DNA from: Mycobacterium sp. 1164985.4
GTDB lineage: Bacteria > Actinomycetota > Actinomycetes > Mycobacteriales > Mycobacteriaceae
Reading direction: 5' to 3'
Assembly: GCF_001668575.1 (NCBI RefSeq)
Contig: NZ_LZMD01000079.1
Span: 91,334-155,333 of the forward strand
Length of the DNA: 64,000 nt
Both the position numbers and the translations under genes were made by a program. Positions 9,064-18,080 of the stretch are shown here, piece by piece (position 1 is the stretch's first letter; every line of letters starts with the position of its first letter). The notes beneath the pieces are model-generated. The model saw only the letters and a program-made list of their open reading frames with translations, ran no database searches and was not told the origin of the DNA.

Positions 9064-10259
9064 TACTCAACCACTCCCGAACTTGCCAGCGCAGCCTGCC
9101 GCGCCCGTTCGACCGCGGCGGGCAGCACCGCGAGTGCGGCGTCGACGTCAGCCTCACTGCTGGTATGCCCCAACGAAAGTCGTAGCGACCCCCGCGCACT
9201 GGCCGGGTCCGCACCCATCGCGATCAGCACATGTGAGGGTTGGGCAACGCCAGCGGTACAGGCCGAGCCCGTCGAACACTCGATGCCCTTGGCGTCCAAC
9301 AGCATCAGCAGCGAGTCACCCTCGCAGCCGCGAAAAGTGAAGTGGCAGTTACCGGGCAGCCGCGCGGCGCCCGTCGCCCCGTTGACCTCGACGTCGTCGA
9401 TGACGGCCAACACGCCTTCGATCAGGCGGTCGCGGAGCGCCGACACCCGCGCGCCGTTGGCCTCCAGACCGTCGACCGCGACCCTGGCCGCGGCGGCCAT
9501 CGCGACGGCACCCGCCACATATGGTGTGCCGGAACGGACGTCGCGCTCCTGGCCGCCGCCGTGCAGCAGCGGGACGCAGGCCGCGTCCCGGCGCAGCAGC
9601 AGTGCGCCGATCCCGGTGGGCCCGCCGAACTTGTGCGCCGCGACGCTCATCGCCGCCAGTCCGCTCGCGGCGAAATCGACCGGGATGTGGCCGACGGCCT
9701 GCACGGCATCGCTGTGCATGGGCACGTCGAACTCCGCGGCGACGGCCGCGAGTTCGGCGATCGGCATGATCGTTCCGACCTCGTTGTTGGCCCACATCAC
9801 CGACACCACGGTCACGTCGTCGTGGTCCCGCAGCGCGGCCCGCAGCGCCGTCGGCGTCACCGAACCGTCCCGCTCGACGGGCAGCCAGGTCACCTCCGCG
9901 CCCTCGTGCTCGACCAGCCATTCGACCGAGTCGAGCACGGCGTGGTGTTCGACCGGTGTGGTGACGATGCGCCTGCGGCGCGGGTCGGCGTCGCGGCGGG
10001 CCCAGTAGATGCCCTTGACCGCAAGGTTGTCGCTCTCGGTGCCCCCCGCGGTGAAGATCACCTCCGAGGGGCGGGCGCCCAGCAGGTTGGCCAGCGTCTC
10101 GCGGGACTCCTCCATGCGCCGTCGGGCTGTGCGGCCGGTGCCATGCAACGAGGACGCGTTGCCGACCGTCGCCAGCGCGGCCGTCATCGCCTCGATGGCA
10201 GCGGGGTGCATCGGGGTGGTGGCGGCGTGATCGAGGTAGACCGGCTGATCCGAGGTCAT
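9063..10259 (-). CDS. Cysteine desulfurase (IscS/NifS-like)
   Basis: A 398-residue PLP enzyme of the NifS/IscS class that takes sulfur from cysteine as a protein persulfide. The start MTSDQPVYLDHAATTPMHPAA is characteristic; PVEHHAVLD holds the ring-stacking histidine (about 105), AAHKFGGPTG holds the PLP lysine (Lys210), and ECSTGSACTAG holds the catalytic Cys334. It corresponds to Rv3025c. The overlap with mnmA indicates that its main partner is the tRNA thiolase. The ATG at 10259 was chosen because upstream in-frame sequence is the shadow of the next gene. It may also serve FeS assembly. Confidence 0.95.
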   Translation of the reverse strand: MTSDQPVYLDHAATTPMHPAAIEAMTAALATVGNASSLHGTGRTARRRMEESRETLANLLGARPSEVIFTAGGTESDNLAVKGIYWARRDADPRRRRIVTTPVEHHAVLDSVEWLVEHEGAEVTWLPVERDGSVTPTALRAALRDHDDVTVVSVMWANNEVGTIMPIAELAAVAAEFDVPMHSDAVQAVGHIPVDFAASGLAAMSVAAHKFGGPTGIGALLLRRDAACVPLLHGGGQERDVRSGTPYVAGAVAMAAAARVAVDGLEANGARVSALRDRLIEGVLAVIDDVEVNGATGAARLPGNCHFTFRGCEGDSLLMLLDAKGIECSTGSACTAGVAQPSHVLIAMGADPASARGSLRLSLGHTSSEADVDAALAVLPAAVERARQAALASSGVVE

Positions 10260-10303
10260 AACCAGTCCAGAATAGCCGTCGGGCCGGGGCTGCCCCGATC
10301 CGC

Positions 10304-11134
10304 TCAGGCCACGAGCGCGTGACCGTGCGAGCGTCGCGTCGGACCGCCGCGGACCGCCGCCTCGCAGCGCATCGCCAAATCCCTGCGGTCGGTTCCCGGG
10401 AGCTGCAACGACCCCACCTGCACCCGCACGACCGTGCGTTTCGCGGTGATCAGCCGCCGGATCGACGCGAGCAGCGTGTCGTCGCCCACATAGGCGGCGA
10501 CCGTGGAGGCGGCGCCGTCGGCGTCGTGGTAGCTCAGCCGCAGCGGCTGCACCGGCCTTCCCGCGTCGACGGCCGCCTGGAACATGGCCGGCCGGAAGCG
10601 TCCGTACGCAAGCCCGCAGTAGGTGGTGCCCTCGGGGAATGCGACGACGGTGTGCCCGGCCCGCAGTCCACGGCTGACGGCCCCGACCACGTCGGGCAGC
10701 CGCCGCAGGTTCGCCCGCTCGATCGGGATCACCTTCAGCAGCCGGGCCAGCAGTCCGAGTCCAGGCCAGCCGACGAGTTCGGACTTGGCGACGAACCGCC
10801 CCGGCAGCACCGAGCCGATCGCGAAGACGTCCACCCAGGAGACATGCCCGCTGACCACCAGAACGCCGCGCAGGTTGCGGATCGGACCGCCGGACACCCT
10901 GGTCCGCACCCCCAGGCAGGCCAGCAGCACCCGGCAGTAGCCGCGTTGCAGTCGAGATCGGCCCGGCGCCGGGACGGCCAGCAGCGGCGCCAGCAACAGG
11001 AGCGAGACGGCCGAGGTGATCCGCAGCGCGGCCCGGCACGCGACGATCGCCCGCCGTCCGCCCTGCCGCGCGGTGTCGCTGACGCAGCCTGCGCCGCACT
11101 CCCCCCGCGGCACCCAGCTCTCCAGGACCGTCAC
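10304..11134 (-). CDS. PlsC-type lysophospholipid acyltransferase (OlsA-like)
   Basis: A 276-residue membrane-associated 1-acyl-glycerolipid acyltransferase family member. It has a hydrophobic helix at about residues 36-56, the HX4D catalytic motif HVSWVD (His97, Asp102) and the substrate-binding FPEGTTY motif near residue 165. It corresponds to Rv3026c. Its GTG start overlaps the stop of the upstream GNAT gene by GTGA. The pairing of an OlsB-like N-acyltransferase with a PlsC-like O-acyltransferase is the gene set used for ornithine lipids in other bacteria, but a role in phosphatidic acid or another acylated lipid is equally possible. Confidence 0.88.
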   Translation of the reverse strand: MTVLESWVPRGECGAGCVSDTARQGGRRAIVACRAALRITSAVSLLLLAPLLAVPAPGRSRLQRGYCRVLLACLGVRTRVSGGPIRNLRGVLVVSGHVSWVDVFAIGSVLPGRFVAKSELVGWPGLGLLARLLKVIPIERANLRRLPDVVGAVSRGLRAGHTVVAFPEGTTYCGLAYGRFRPAMFQAAVDAGRPVQPLRLSYHDADGAASTVAAYVGDDTLLASIRRLITAKRTVVRVQVGSLQLPGTDRRDLAMRCEAAVRGGPTRRSHGHALVA

Positions 11135-11958
11135 GACGCGATCCCGGCGGCCGCGTCGACCGCCCTCAGCCTGCTCAGGTAGCGCGTGTCCGCTCGGCGC
11201 TTGTCGAGCAGCGCCGGGAAGTCGCCCACCCCGAAGTCGGGGTCGTGTGCGGGTTCGCCGCACACCTGCGCGCCGAGCCGCAGGTAGCCGCGCATGAGCG
11301 CGGGCACGACGATCCGATCTGGCGGAGCGATCTCGTCGAGCCGTCTGCCGTCGACGGTCACCGGCCGGTGCGGGTGCACCGTATAGCGGGCCGGGGCGGC
11401 ATGCCGGCGACGGACGAAGTCGCGCACGCCGCGGATCTGCGCGCCCGGGGGCTGACCGTCGGGGCCGCGGACGGGCACCGACACACAACCGGTCACGTAG
11501 TCGTAGCCGCAGCGGTCGAGGTAGGCCAGGATCCCGGCCCACATCAGCAGGACGACCGCCCCGTTGCGGTGGTCGGGCCGCACCACCGCGCGGCCCATCT
11601 CGACCAGGGCCGGCCGCAGCGGAGCGAACGCACGGACGTCGAATTCGGTTGCGCTGTACAGACTTCCGGCAGACAGGGCGCCCGCCGGCGGCAGCATGCG
11701 ATAGCAGCCGACGAGTTCGCCGGTGACGTCCTCGCGGACCAGCAGGTGATCGCAGTGCTCGTCGAAGCGGTCGGCGTCCAAACCGTCCCCCGAACCCTGC
11801 AGTGCGAAGCCGGGTTCGGCGGTGAACACCTCGTGGCGCAGCCGTTGCACGCTTTCGACGAGCGTGGCATCGGTCGTCAGCAGCAGGGTGTAGCGCGGCG
11901 TGGGGGTTGACCCGCCGCCGATTTCGTCGGGGGCGATGAGGACAGAAGCGGTGCTCAT
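11131..11958 (-). CDS. OlsB-like GNAT N-acyltransferase
   Basis: A 275-residue acyltransferase related to the OlsB / putative-hemolysin group (acyl-ACP-dependent N-acylation). Visible features are RLRHEVFTAEPGF near the N-terminus, the DHLLVREDVTGELVGCYRMLPP strand-turn-strand, VEMGRAVVRPDHRNGAVVLLMWAGI (core acyl-CoA/ACP binding helix) and YLRLGAQVCGEPAHDPDFGVGDFPALL near the end, all usual for this family. It corresponds to Rv3027c and is the first gene of an overlapping pair with the PlsC-type enzyme. The ATG at 11958 was chosen over an upstream in-frame codon because the conserved region begins soon after it. Confidence 0.85.
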   Translation of the reverse strand: MSTASVLIAPDEIGGGSTPTPRYTLLLTTDATLVESVQRLRHEVFTAEPGFALQGSGDGLDADRFDEHCDHLLVREDVTGELVGCYRMLPPAGALSAGSLYSATEFDVRAFAPLRPALVEMGRAVVRPDHRNGAVVLLMWAGILAYLDRCGYDYVTGCVSVPVRGPDGQPPGAQIRGVRDFVRRRHAAPARYTVHPHRPVTVDGRRLDEIAPPDRIVVPALMRGYLRLGAQVCGEPAHDPDFGVGDFPALLDKRRADTRYLSRLRAVDAAAGIAS

Positions 11959-12052
11959 GGCTGCACGGTCGCCCAGCCGCATCTCCGGGCGGCATCGGGC
12001 GCGTGACGTGTCGGTGAGCGTCAGGTGACGATTTGACCCGCCCGACCCGTCC

Positions 12053-12724
12053 TCAGCCGTCGAGGATCACGACGTTTTCGTCGACGGTGTTTCGCGGCGT
12101 GCGCACGCGGTTGGCCGGAAAGTCGGGGTCCGCGTATCCGATCGCGATGCCGCACAGCACCTGCAGCTCGTCGGGGATGTCGAGTTGTTCGCGCAGCACG
12201 TCCGGAAAGTAGGCGACCGAAACCTGTACGCAGGTGTCAAGGCCGCGTTCGGTCAGCGCGAGCACCAGGGTCTGCAGGAACATGCCGACCGCGAGACTGT
12301 CGGCGTGGCCGAGGTCGCGGTGCATACACACCGCGCCGGCGACCGGGGCGCCGAAGAACTCGAAGTTGCGCAGCTGGGCGAGGCGGCGTCCCTCGGCATC
12401 GTGGCGGTCCACGCCCATCGCGCCGTACACCATCGCGCCGAGTTGCTGCCGAAGCGGGGCGAAGCTATCCGGGATTCCCATCGTCGGCGGAAAGCCGCCG
12501 GAGGCGCGTTCCGTCAACGCCTCGGCGAGGCGGTCGCGGCGCGCGCCGGTGGCCAGGAACAGCCGCCACGGCTGAATGTTGGAGTTCGACGGTGCCCGCA
12601 TCGCCAACTCCAGTGCCTCGTCGAGGAGTTCGCGCGGTACGGGCTTGTCGGGTAGGAACTTTCGCGTGCAGTGTCGCTCGCGGACGACCCGGTCGAGGTC
12701 GCTATCCGGCGCGGCGGCGGTCAT
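12053..12724 (-). CDS. Nitroreductase-family protein
   Basis: A 223-residue flavoprotein of the nitroreductase superfamily, expected to reduce a nitro, quinone or similar substrate with NAD(P)H and FMN. The FMN-binding RHCTRKF start, the MRAPSNSNIQPWRLFLATG loop and the LCGIAIGYADPDFPANRVRTPR end are characteristic. Its ATG overlaps the stop of the NmrA-like gene by ATGA, so the two form a coupled operon and may act on related substrates; what the substrate is cannot be read from the sequence. Confidence 0.9.
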   Translation of the reverse strand: MTAAAPDSDLDRVVRERHCTRKFLPDKPVPRELLDEALELAMRAPSNSNIQPWRLFLATGARRDRLAEALTERASGGFPPTMGIPDSFAPLRQQLGAMVYGAMGVDRHDAEGRRLAQLRNFEFFGAPVAGAVCMHRDLGHADSLAVGMFLQTLVLALTERGLDTCVQVSVAYFPDVLREQLDIPDELQVLCGIAIGYADPDFPANRVRTPRNTVDENVVILDG

Positions 12725-13464
12725 CGCCGGGCCAGCCAGTCGGTGAAGCGGGTGGCGGCGATGACGGCGTCGTCGCCGGTCACCAGGCTGCTCTCGGCGA
12801 GCGGGGTTCCGAAATAGGTCGCCTCGCCGTTGACCACGACGCGGCGGTCGTCTCCGCGCTTGGCCAGCACCGCGCTGGCGAGGTCGGCGAACGGGATCTT
12901 GTCGGGCCCGCCGACGTCGATGTGACCGTTGTGCGGCTTCCCGACGGCCACCTTTACCAGCTCGGCGGCGACCTCCCGGGCCGCGATCGGCTGGATCAGC
13001 GCATCGGGGGCACGCACCTCGCCGTCGACGTTCAGCGAGTCGGTGATCGCCTCGGCGAACTCGTGGAACTGGGTCGCGCGCACGATGCTGTACGGCAGCC
13101 CGGAGTCGCGAATGATCGTCTCCTGCGCGACTTTCGCACGTAGATAACCGCTTTCGGAAAGATCGTCGGCACCGACAATGGACAGCGCCACGTAGTGCCC
13201 CACCCCCGCGGCTTTTGCCGCGGTCACTAGGTTCGTCGTCGACGTGGTGAAGAAGTTCATCACCGGCCCGTCCTCGAACGACGGCGAGTTGGTCACGTCG
13301 ATCACCACATCAGCGCCGGCGACCGCGTCGGCCACCCCGTCGCCGCTCAGCACGTTCACGCCCGTGGAGCGGGCCGCCCCGACCACCGAATGGCCTTCCC
13401 CGCCGAGCAGTGACACGAGATTCGAGCCGATGAGGCCGGTCGAGCCGATAACAGTGATCTTCAT
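12721..13464 (-). CDS. NmrA-like NAD(P)-binding protein
   Basis: A 247-residue atypical short-chain dehydrogenase of the NmrA/NAD(P)H-binding type. The nucleotide-binding glycine motif is GSTGLIGSNL within the first 20 residues, followed by VVIDVTNSPSFEDG, GVGHYVALSIVGAD and SIVRATQFHEFAEAI, typical of quinone-oxidoreductase-like or isoflavone-reductase-like members. It lacks a clear YxxxK catalytic pair, so it may be a sensor or a reductase with altered chemistry. The ATG at 13464 is preferred over 13473 because the AAAGG ribosome-binding site then has proper spacing. It is the first gene of the pair with the nitroreductase. Confidence 0.85.
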   Translation of the reverse strand: MKITVIGSTGLIGSNLVSLLGGEGHSVVGAARSTGVNVLSGDGVADAVAGADVVIDVTNSPSFEDGPVMNFFTTSTTNLVTAAKAAGVGHYVALSIVGADDLSESGYLRAKVAQETIIRDSGLPYSIVRATQFHEFAEAITDSLNVDGEVRAPDALIQPIAAREVAAELVKVAVGKPHNGHIDVGGPDKIPFADLASAVLAKRGDDRRVVVNGEATYFGTPLAESSLVTGDDAVIAATRFTDWLARR

Positions 13465-13602
13465 CTCGGGCATCCTTTCCGAACGCCGAGCGCACGCTTT
13501 GTCGCGCTTCTACTCGACGTTTACGTACACAAGCGTGCGCCCGGCGGTACCTCGTGTGCACCCTTGAGAATGCGTGGTCTTACCCGCGGTCGAAAAGCAC
13601 GA

Positions 13603-13629
13603 AGCCCCGGTGCGCCAGGCACCGGGGCT
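13603..13629 (-). terminator. Hairpin terminator after etfA
   Basis: A perfect 11-base stem, AGCCCCGGTGC and GCACCGGGGCT, with a five-base loop, lies 19 bases beyond the etfA stop. No U-run follows, which is usual for mycobacterial intrinsic terminators. It separates the etf operon from the NmrA/nitroreductase pair. Confidence 0.75.
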
Positions 13630-13647
13630 CCGCGGAAAACCCGACGA

Positions 13648-14604
13648 TCAGCCCTTGCGAGCCTTGACCGCCTCGGTCAGCTGCGGCGCGACCTTGAACA
13701 GGTCGCCGACGATGCCGAGGTCGGCGATCTCGAAGATCGGCGCCTCCTCGTCCTTGTTCACCGCGATGATCGTCTTCGACGTCTGCATGCCGGCACGGTG
13801 CTGGATCGCGCCGGAGATGCCCAGTGCGATGTACAGCTGTGGCGACACCGTCTTTCCGGTCTGGCCCACCTGGAACTGGCCCGGGTAGTAGCCGGAGTCG
13901 ACGGCGGCACGGGACGCGCCGACGGCGCCACCGAGCGAGTCCGCCAGCTCCTCGACCACCGTGAAGTTCTCGGCGCTGCCGACACCGCGGCCACCCGAGA
14001 CGACCACGGTCGCCTCGGTGAGCTCCGGACGATCACCGGCGACGGCGGGCTCGCGCTTGGTGATCTTCGTCGCGTTCTCGGCCTGGGCAGGCACCTCGAC
14101 GTTGATGACCTCGCCCGCACCGTCGGCCGGTTCGGCGTCGACCGAACCCGCACGCACGGTGATGACCGGAACGTCACCGGTGGACTCGGCCTCGACGGTG
14201 AACGCGCCACCGAAGATCGAGTGCACGCCCACCCCACCGTCTTTGACGTCGACGACGTCGGAGAGCACACCGGACCCGATGCGCGCCGCCAGGCGACCGG
14301 CGATCTCCTTGCCGTCGGCGTTCGACGACAGCAGGACCCCCGCGGGCGATGCGGACTCCACCAGCGAGGCCAGCACGTCGACCTGCGGGGTGATCAGGTA
14401 GTTCTCCGCGTCGTCGGACTCGGCGACGTAGATCTTGGCGGCGCCGGCGGCCTTGAGGCCGTCGACGAGCGGTTGTGCGGTTCCCGGCGCGCCGATGACG
14501 ACGGCCGACGGCTCGCCAAGCTTGCGAGCCGCGGTGATCAACTCCGAGGTGACCTTCTTCAGCGCACCTTCGGCGTGCTCAACGAGCACGAGTACTTCAG
14601 CCAT
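13648..14604 (-). CDS. etfA: Electron transfer flavoprotein alpha subunit
   Basis: The alpha subunit holds the FAD of the ETF heterodimer, which passes electrons from acyl-CoA dehydrogenases to the respiratory chain. The 318-residue protein ends with the conserved FAD domain: VVSGGRGVGS, DSGYYPGQFQVGQTGKTVSPQLYIALGISGAIQH and the MQTSKTIIAVNKDEEAPIFEIADLGIVGDLF segment. It corresponds to Rv3028c (fixB). It follows etfB after a 44-base gap in the same operon. Confidence 0.97.
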   Translation of the reverse strand: MAEVLVLVEHAEGALKKVTSELITAARKLGEPSAVVIGAPGTAQPLVDGLKAAGAAKIYVAESDDAENYLITPQVDVLASLVESASPAGVLLSSNADGKEIAGRLAARIGSGVLSDVVDVKDGGVGVHSIFGGAFTVEAESTGDVPVITVRAGSVDAEPADGAGEVINVEVPAQAENATKITKREPAVAGDRPELTEATVVVSGGRGVGSAENFTVVEELADSLGGAVGASRAAVDSGYYPGQFQVGQTGKTVSPQLYIALGISGAIQHRAGMQTSKTIIAVNKDEEAPIFEIADLGIVGDLFKVAPQLTEAVKARKG

Positions 14605-14648
14605 GAGTTCTTCTCTCGTCTCTTGTTTCGCAGTCTCGGTGTTCGGCC

Positions 14649-15440
14649 CTAGATGATCTTTTGAGCGACCAGGTACTCGGCGATCTTGGTTCCGCCGTCA
14701 CCCTCGTCGGTGACCTTCTCGCCGGCGGTCTTCGGCGGCTTCGGCGTCGAGGACAGCACCTTGGAGCCGGCGTTGGCGAGACCGACCTCGTCGGCCTCCA
14801 CACCGATCTCGGCGAGCGTGAGCTTGGTGACTTCCTTCTTCTTGGCGGCCATGATGCCCTTGAAGGACGGGAAGCGCGGCTCGTTGATCTTCTCGTTGAC
14901 ACTGACCACCGCGGGCAGCGACGCCTCGACGGAGAACACGCCGTCGTCGGTCTCGCGCTCGCCGGTGACCTTGCCATTCTCGACCGTCACCTTGCGCAGG
15001 TGCGTCAGCTGCGGCAGACCCAGGTACTCGGCGATGATCGCCGGGACCGCTCCGCCGGTGCCGTCGGTGGCCTCGTTGCCGGCGATGACGAGCTCGGTGC
15101 CCTCGATGGTGCCCAGCGCACGCGCCAGGGCCCAACCGGTCTGGACCATGTCCGAGCCGTGCATGCCCTCGTCGATGAGGTGTACGGCCTTGTCGGCGCC
15201 CATCGACAGCGCCTTGCGGATCGCCTCCGTGGCGCGCTCGGGGCCGGCCGTGAGCACCGTCACAGTGCTCTCGCCGCCTTCCTTCTCCTTGATGAGCAGC
15301 GCTTCTTCGACAGCACGCTCGTTGATCTCGTCGAGCACTGCGTCGGCGGCCTCGCGGTCGAGGGTGAAGTCGCCGTCGGTGAGCTTGCGCTCCGACCAGG
15401 TGTCAGGGACCTGTTTGATCAGGACCACGATGTTCGTCAT
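14649..15440 (-). CDS. etfB: Electron transfer flavoprotein beta subunit
   Basis: A 263-residue ETF beta subunit that binds AMP and docks to acyl-CoA dehydrogenases. It starts MTNIVVLIKQVPDTWSERKL and contains LDEINERAVEEALLIKE, ALSMGADKAVHLID, and the GNEATDGTGGAVPAIIAEYLGLPQLTHL region that forms the nucleotide site. It is the first gene of the etf operon and corresponds to Rv3029c (fixA). The start at 15440 is preferred; the longer in-frame reading upstream has no family similarity. Confidence 0.97.
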   Translation of the reverse strand: MTNIVVLIKQVPDTWSERKLTDGDFTLDREAADAVLDEINERAVEEALLIKEKEGGESTVTVLTAGPERATEAIRKALSMGADKAVHLIDEGMHGSDMVQTGWALARALGTIEGTELVIAGNEATDGTGGAVPAIIAEYLGLPQLTHLRKVTVENGKVTGERETDDGVFSVEASLPAVVSVNEKINEPRFPSFKGIMAAKKKEVTKLTLAEIGVEADEVGLANAGSKVLSSTPKPPKTAGEKVTDEGDGGTKIAEYLVAQKII

Positions 15441-15635
15441 GAGTGTGGTTCGTCCTCCTCGAAGGGGCCGTTGATCGGCCCGCAATATCACGCTCTGAGC
15501 AACAACCACCATGTTACTCGCGGGTAACTTGTGGTGGTTCGCAGGAACACCATAGCGGGTCGAAGTTCGTGTTCTAGCAGCACGTAGGCGGTGAACCATT
15601 CGTCTGTCGGCCGATTCACGTTAGCCTGCCTTCCA

Positions 15636-16406
15636 ATGAGCGCATTTGTTACTGACGGACCGGACCTCCCTCTCACCGGGGAACGCACGGTTCCGGGACT
15701 CGCGGAGGAGAACTACTGGTTCCGCCGCCACGAGGTCGTCTACGAGCGGATGGCCGACCGCTGCGCGGATCGTGACGTGCTCGAGGCAGGCTGCGGCGAG
15801 GGGTATGGAGCAAACCTGATCGCCGACGTGGCCCGCCGTGTGATCGGCCTCGACTACGACGAGACGACGGTTGCCCACGTCCGTGCGCGGTATCCGCGGG
15901 TGGACATGCGCCACGGGAACCTGGCCGACCTTCCGCTCGCCGACGGCGCGGTCGACGTCGTTGTGAACTTCCAGGTCATCGAACACCTGTGGGATCAAGG
16001 ACAATTCGTTCGCGAATGCCTGCGGGTGCTGCGGCCGGGTGGCTGCCTGCTGATGTCCACGCCGAACCGCATCACGTTCTCCCCCGGCCGGGATACGCCG
16101 ATCAACCCGTTCCACACCCGCGAGCTGAACGCGGCCGAGCTGACCGACCTGCTGACGGTGGCCGGCTTCGCGGTCGACAGCGTGCTCGGCGTCTTCCACG
16201 GGCCGCGGCTGGCCGAACTCGACGCCCGTCACGGTGGGTCGATCATCGACGCCCAGATCGCCCGGGCCCTGGCCGATGCGCCATGGCCCGGGGACCTGCT
16301 CGCCGATGTCGCGTCGGTTCGCAGCGACGACTTCGATCTCGTCGACGCGCGCGAACGCGAGATTGACGACAGCCTGGATCTGGTCGCGATCGCGGTGCGG
16401 CCGTGA
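15636..16406 (+). CDS. SAM-dependent methyltransferase of the MGLP cluster
   Basis: A 256-residue class I methyltransferase with the SAM-binding motif VLEAGCGEGYGANLIADVA, the acidic residue at the end of beta 2 (VIGLDYDETT) and a GAVDVVVNFQVIEHLWDQ segment. It corresponds to Rv3030, part of the gene group for 6-O-methylglucose lipopolysaccharide, so it may methylate glucose units of that polymer; this is inferred from position. It overlaps the next gene (GTGA) and is the first gene of a co-directional set with the GH57 enzyme and the glycosyltransferase. Confidence 0.9.
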   Translation: MSAFVTDGPDLPLTGERTVPGLAEENYWFRRHEVVYERMADRCADRDVLEAGCGEGYGANLIADVARRVIGLDYDETTVAHVRARYPRVDMRHGNLADLPLADGAVDVVVNFQVIEHLWDQGQFVRECLRVLRPGGCLLMSTPNRITFSPGRDTPINPFHTRELNAAELTDLLTVAGFAVDSVLGVFHGPRLAELDARHGGSIIDAQIARALADAPWPGDLLADVASVRSDDFDLVDAREREIDDSLDLVAIAVRP

Positions 16407-17965
16407 CCACCCCGGAGCCCGCCGACCCCGTACCGGGGCTCGATGTCGCCGGCCCTCCGGCTCCGGGCCTCTTCACGCTCGTCCTGCACACCCACCTGCC
16501 CTGGCTCGCGCACCACGGCCGCTGGCCCGTCGGCGAGGAATGGCTGTATCAGTCGTGGTCGGCGTCGTATCTGCCGCTGATGCGGGTGCTGCGCAAGCTG
16601 GCGTCCGAGGGGCGCCGACACCAGTTGACGCTGGGCATGACCCCGGTCGTCACCGCGCAACTCGACGACCCGTACTGCCTGTCGGGTATGCACCACTGGC
16701 TGGCGAACTGGCAGCTGCGCGCACTCGAGGCAACGACGCTATCGGATCCGTTGCGGCAGTTTGGTGTTCGCGAGCACGCGGAGACCGAGCAGGCGCTCGA
16801 GGATTTCGCGACGCTGTGGGCGCACGGCGGCAGCCCTGTGTTGCGCGAGCTGATCGACGCCGAGACCATCGAACTGCTCGGCGGTCCGCTGGCGCACCCG
16901 TTCCAGCCGCTGCTCAATCCGAGGCTGCGGGAGTTCGCCTTGCGCGAGGGTCTTGCCGATGCCCGCTTGCGGTTCGCGCACACGCCGACCGGCATCTGGG
17001 CCCCGGAGTGTGCCTACGCCCCCGGAATGGAAACCGACTACGCCGCAGCGGGTGTCGGCCATTTCATGGTCGACGGGCCGTCGCTGCACGGCGACACTGC
17101 GCTGGGCCGCCCCGTGGCATCGTCCGATGTGATGGCGTTCGGCCGCGACCTCCAGGTCAGCTATCGCGTGTGGTCACCGAAATCCGGCTATCCCGGGCAC
17201 GCCGCCTACCGCGACTTTCACACCTACGACCACACGACCGGGCTGAAGCCGGCCAGGGTCACCGGCCGCAACGTGCCCTCGGACGCCAAGGCACCGTACG
17301 ATCCCGAGCGGGCCGACCGGGCGATCGACGCCCACGTCGCCGATTTCGTCGATGTCGTCCGTCAGCGCCTACACGACGAGAGCGAGCGCATCGGACGCCC
17401 CGCACACGTGATCGCCGCCTTCGACACCGAATTGTTCGGGCACTGGTGGTACGAGGGCCCGGTGTGGCTCGAACGGGTGCTGCGCGCGCTGCCCGAGGCA
17501 GGCGTGCGCGTCGGCACGCTGGCCGACGCCAAGGCCGACGGGTTCATCGGCTCACCCGTCGAACTGCCGCCCAGCTCTTGGGGTTCCGGAAAGGACTGGC
17601 AGGTGTGGGCGGGCGAGCAGGTCGCCGATTTGGTGCAGCTCAACACCGAGGTCGTCGACACCGCGCTGACGACCGTCGACAAGGCGCTCGGCCAGACCGA
17701 GACGCCCCCGGCCCGCAACTACGTCGCCGACCAGATCCTGCGTGAGACGCTGCTGACCGTGTCGAGCGACTGGCCGTTCATGGTCAGCAAGGATTCCGCG
17801 GCGGACTATGCGCGCTACCGTGCGCACCTGCACGCCCACGCCACCCGCGAGATCGCCGATGCCGCGGCCTCCGGTCGCCACGAGCATGCACAGCGCCTGG
17901 CCGCGGGATGGAACCGCGCCGACGGTCTGTTCGGCGCACTGGACGCGCGACGGTTACCGCGATGA
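16403..17965 (+). CDS. GH57-family glucan branching enzyme
   Basis: A 520-residue glycoside hydrolase family 57 protein, the type that acts as 1,4-alpha-glucan branching enzyme. The family core is plain: LVLHTHLPWLAHHGRWPVGEEWLYQ at the N-terminus, GIWAPECAYAPGMETDY (region of the nucleophilic Glu), IAAFDTELFGHWWYEGPVWLERVL (acid Asp), and the C-terminal helical domain with ARNYVADQILRETLLTVSSDWPFMVSKD. It corresponds to Rv3031 and would introduce branches into methylglucose lipopolysaccharide or glycogen. It starts with GTG overlapping the methyltransferase stop, so the two are coupled. Confidence 0.94.
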   Translation: MTTPEPADPVPGLDVAGPPAPGLFTLVLHTHLPWLAHHGRWPVGEEWLYQSWSASYLPLMRVLRKLASEGRRHQLTLGMTPVVTAQLDDPYCLSGMHHWLANWQLRALEATTLSDPLRQFGVREHAETEQALEDFATLWAHGGSPVLRELIDAETIELLGGPLAHPFQPLLNPRLREFALREGLADARLRFAHTPTGIWAPECAYAPGMETDYAAAGVGHFMVDGPSLHGDTALGRPVASSDVMAFGRDLQVSYRVWSPKSGYPGHAAYRDFHTYDHTTGLKPARVTGRNVPSDAKAPYDPERADRAIDAHVADFVDVVRQRLHDESERIGRPAHVIAAFDTELFGHWWYEGPVWLERVLRALPEAGVRVGTLADAKADGFIGSPVELPPSSWGSGKDWQVWAGEQVADLVQLNTEVVDTALTTVDKALGQTETPPARNYVADQILRETLLTVSSDWPFMVSKDSAADYARYRAHLHAHATREIADAAASGRHEHAQRLAAGWNRADGLFGALDARRLPR

Positions 17966-18003
17966 CGCCCACCCTTTCCCCCGCGTGGGCCGCCATATCA
18001 GCT

Positions 18004-18064
18004 GCGAGCGACCGCGTTTGCACACCGACACGCTGCTTTGCGTGTGCAATTAGCGATCACTCGC
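18004..18064. repeat. Dispersed hairpin repeat, copy A
   Basis: An imperfect inverted repeat with arms of about 22 bases (18004-18025 and 18042-18064) and a 16-base loop. The left arm starts GCGAGCGACCGCGTTTGC and closely matches the left arm of a second hairpin at 33044-33104, so this is a dispersed intergenic element. It ends just before the AGGAG site of the glycosyltransferase and could affect its expression. Confidence 0.7.
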
Positions 18065-18080
18065 GCAGGAGTGAGCGACC

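Noticed and set aside
8128..10008. 626-residue plus-strand ORF across mnmA and the desulfurase
   Set aside because: Antisense to two conserved enzymes; composition and lack of motifs indicate a shadow frame.
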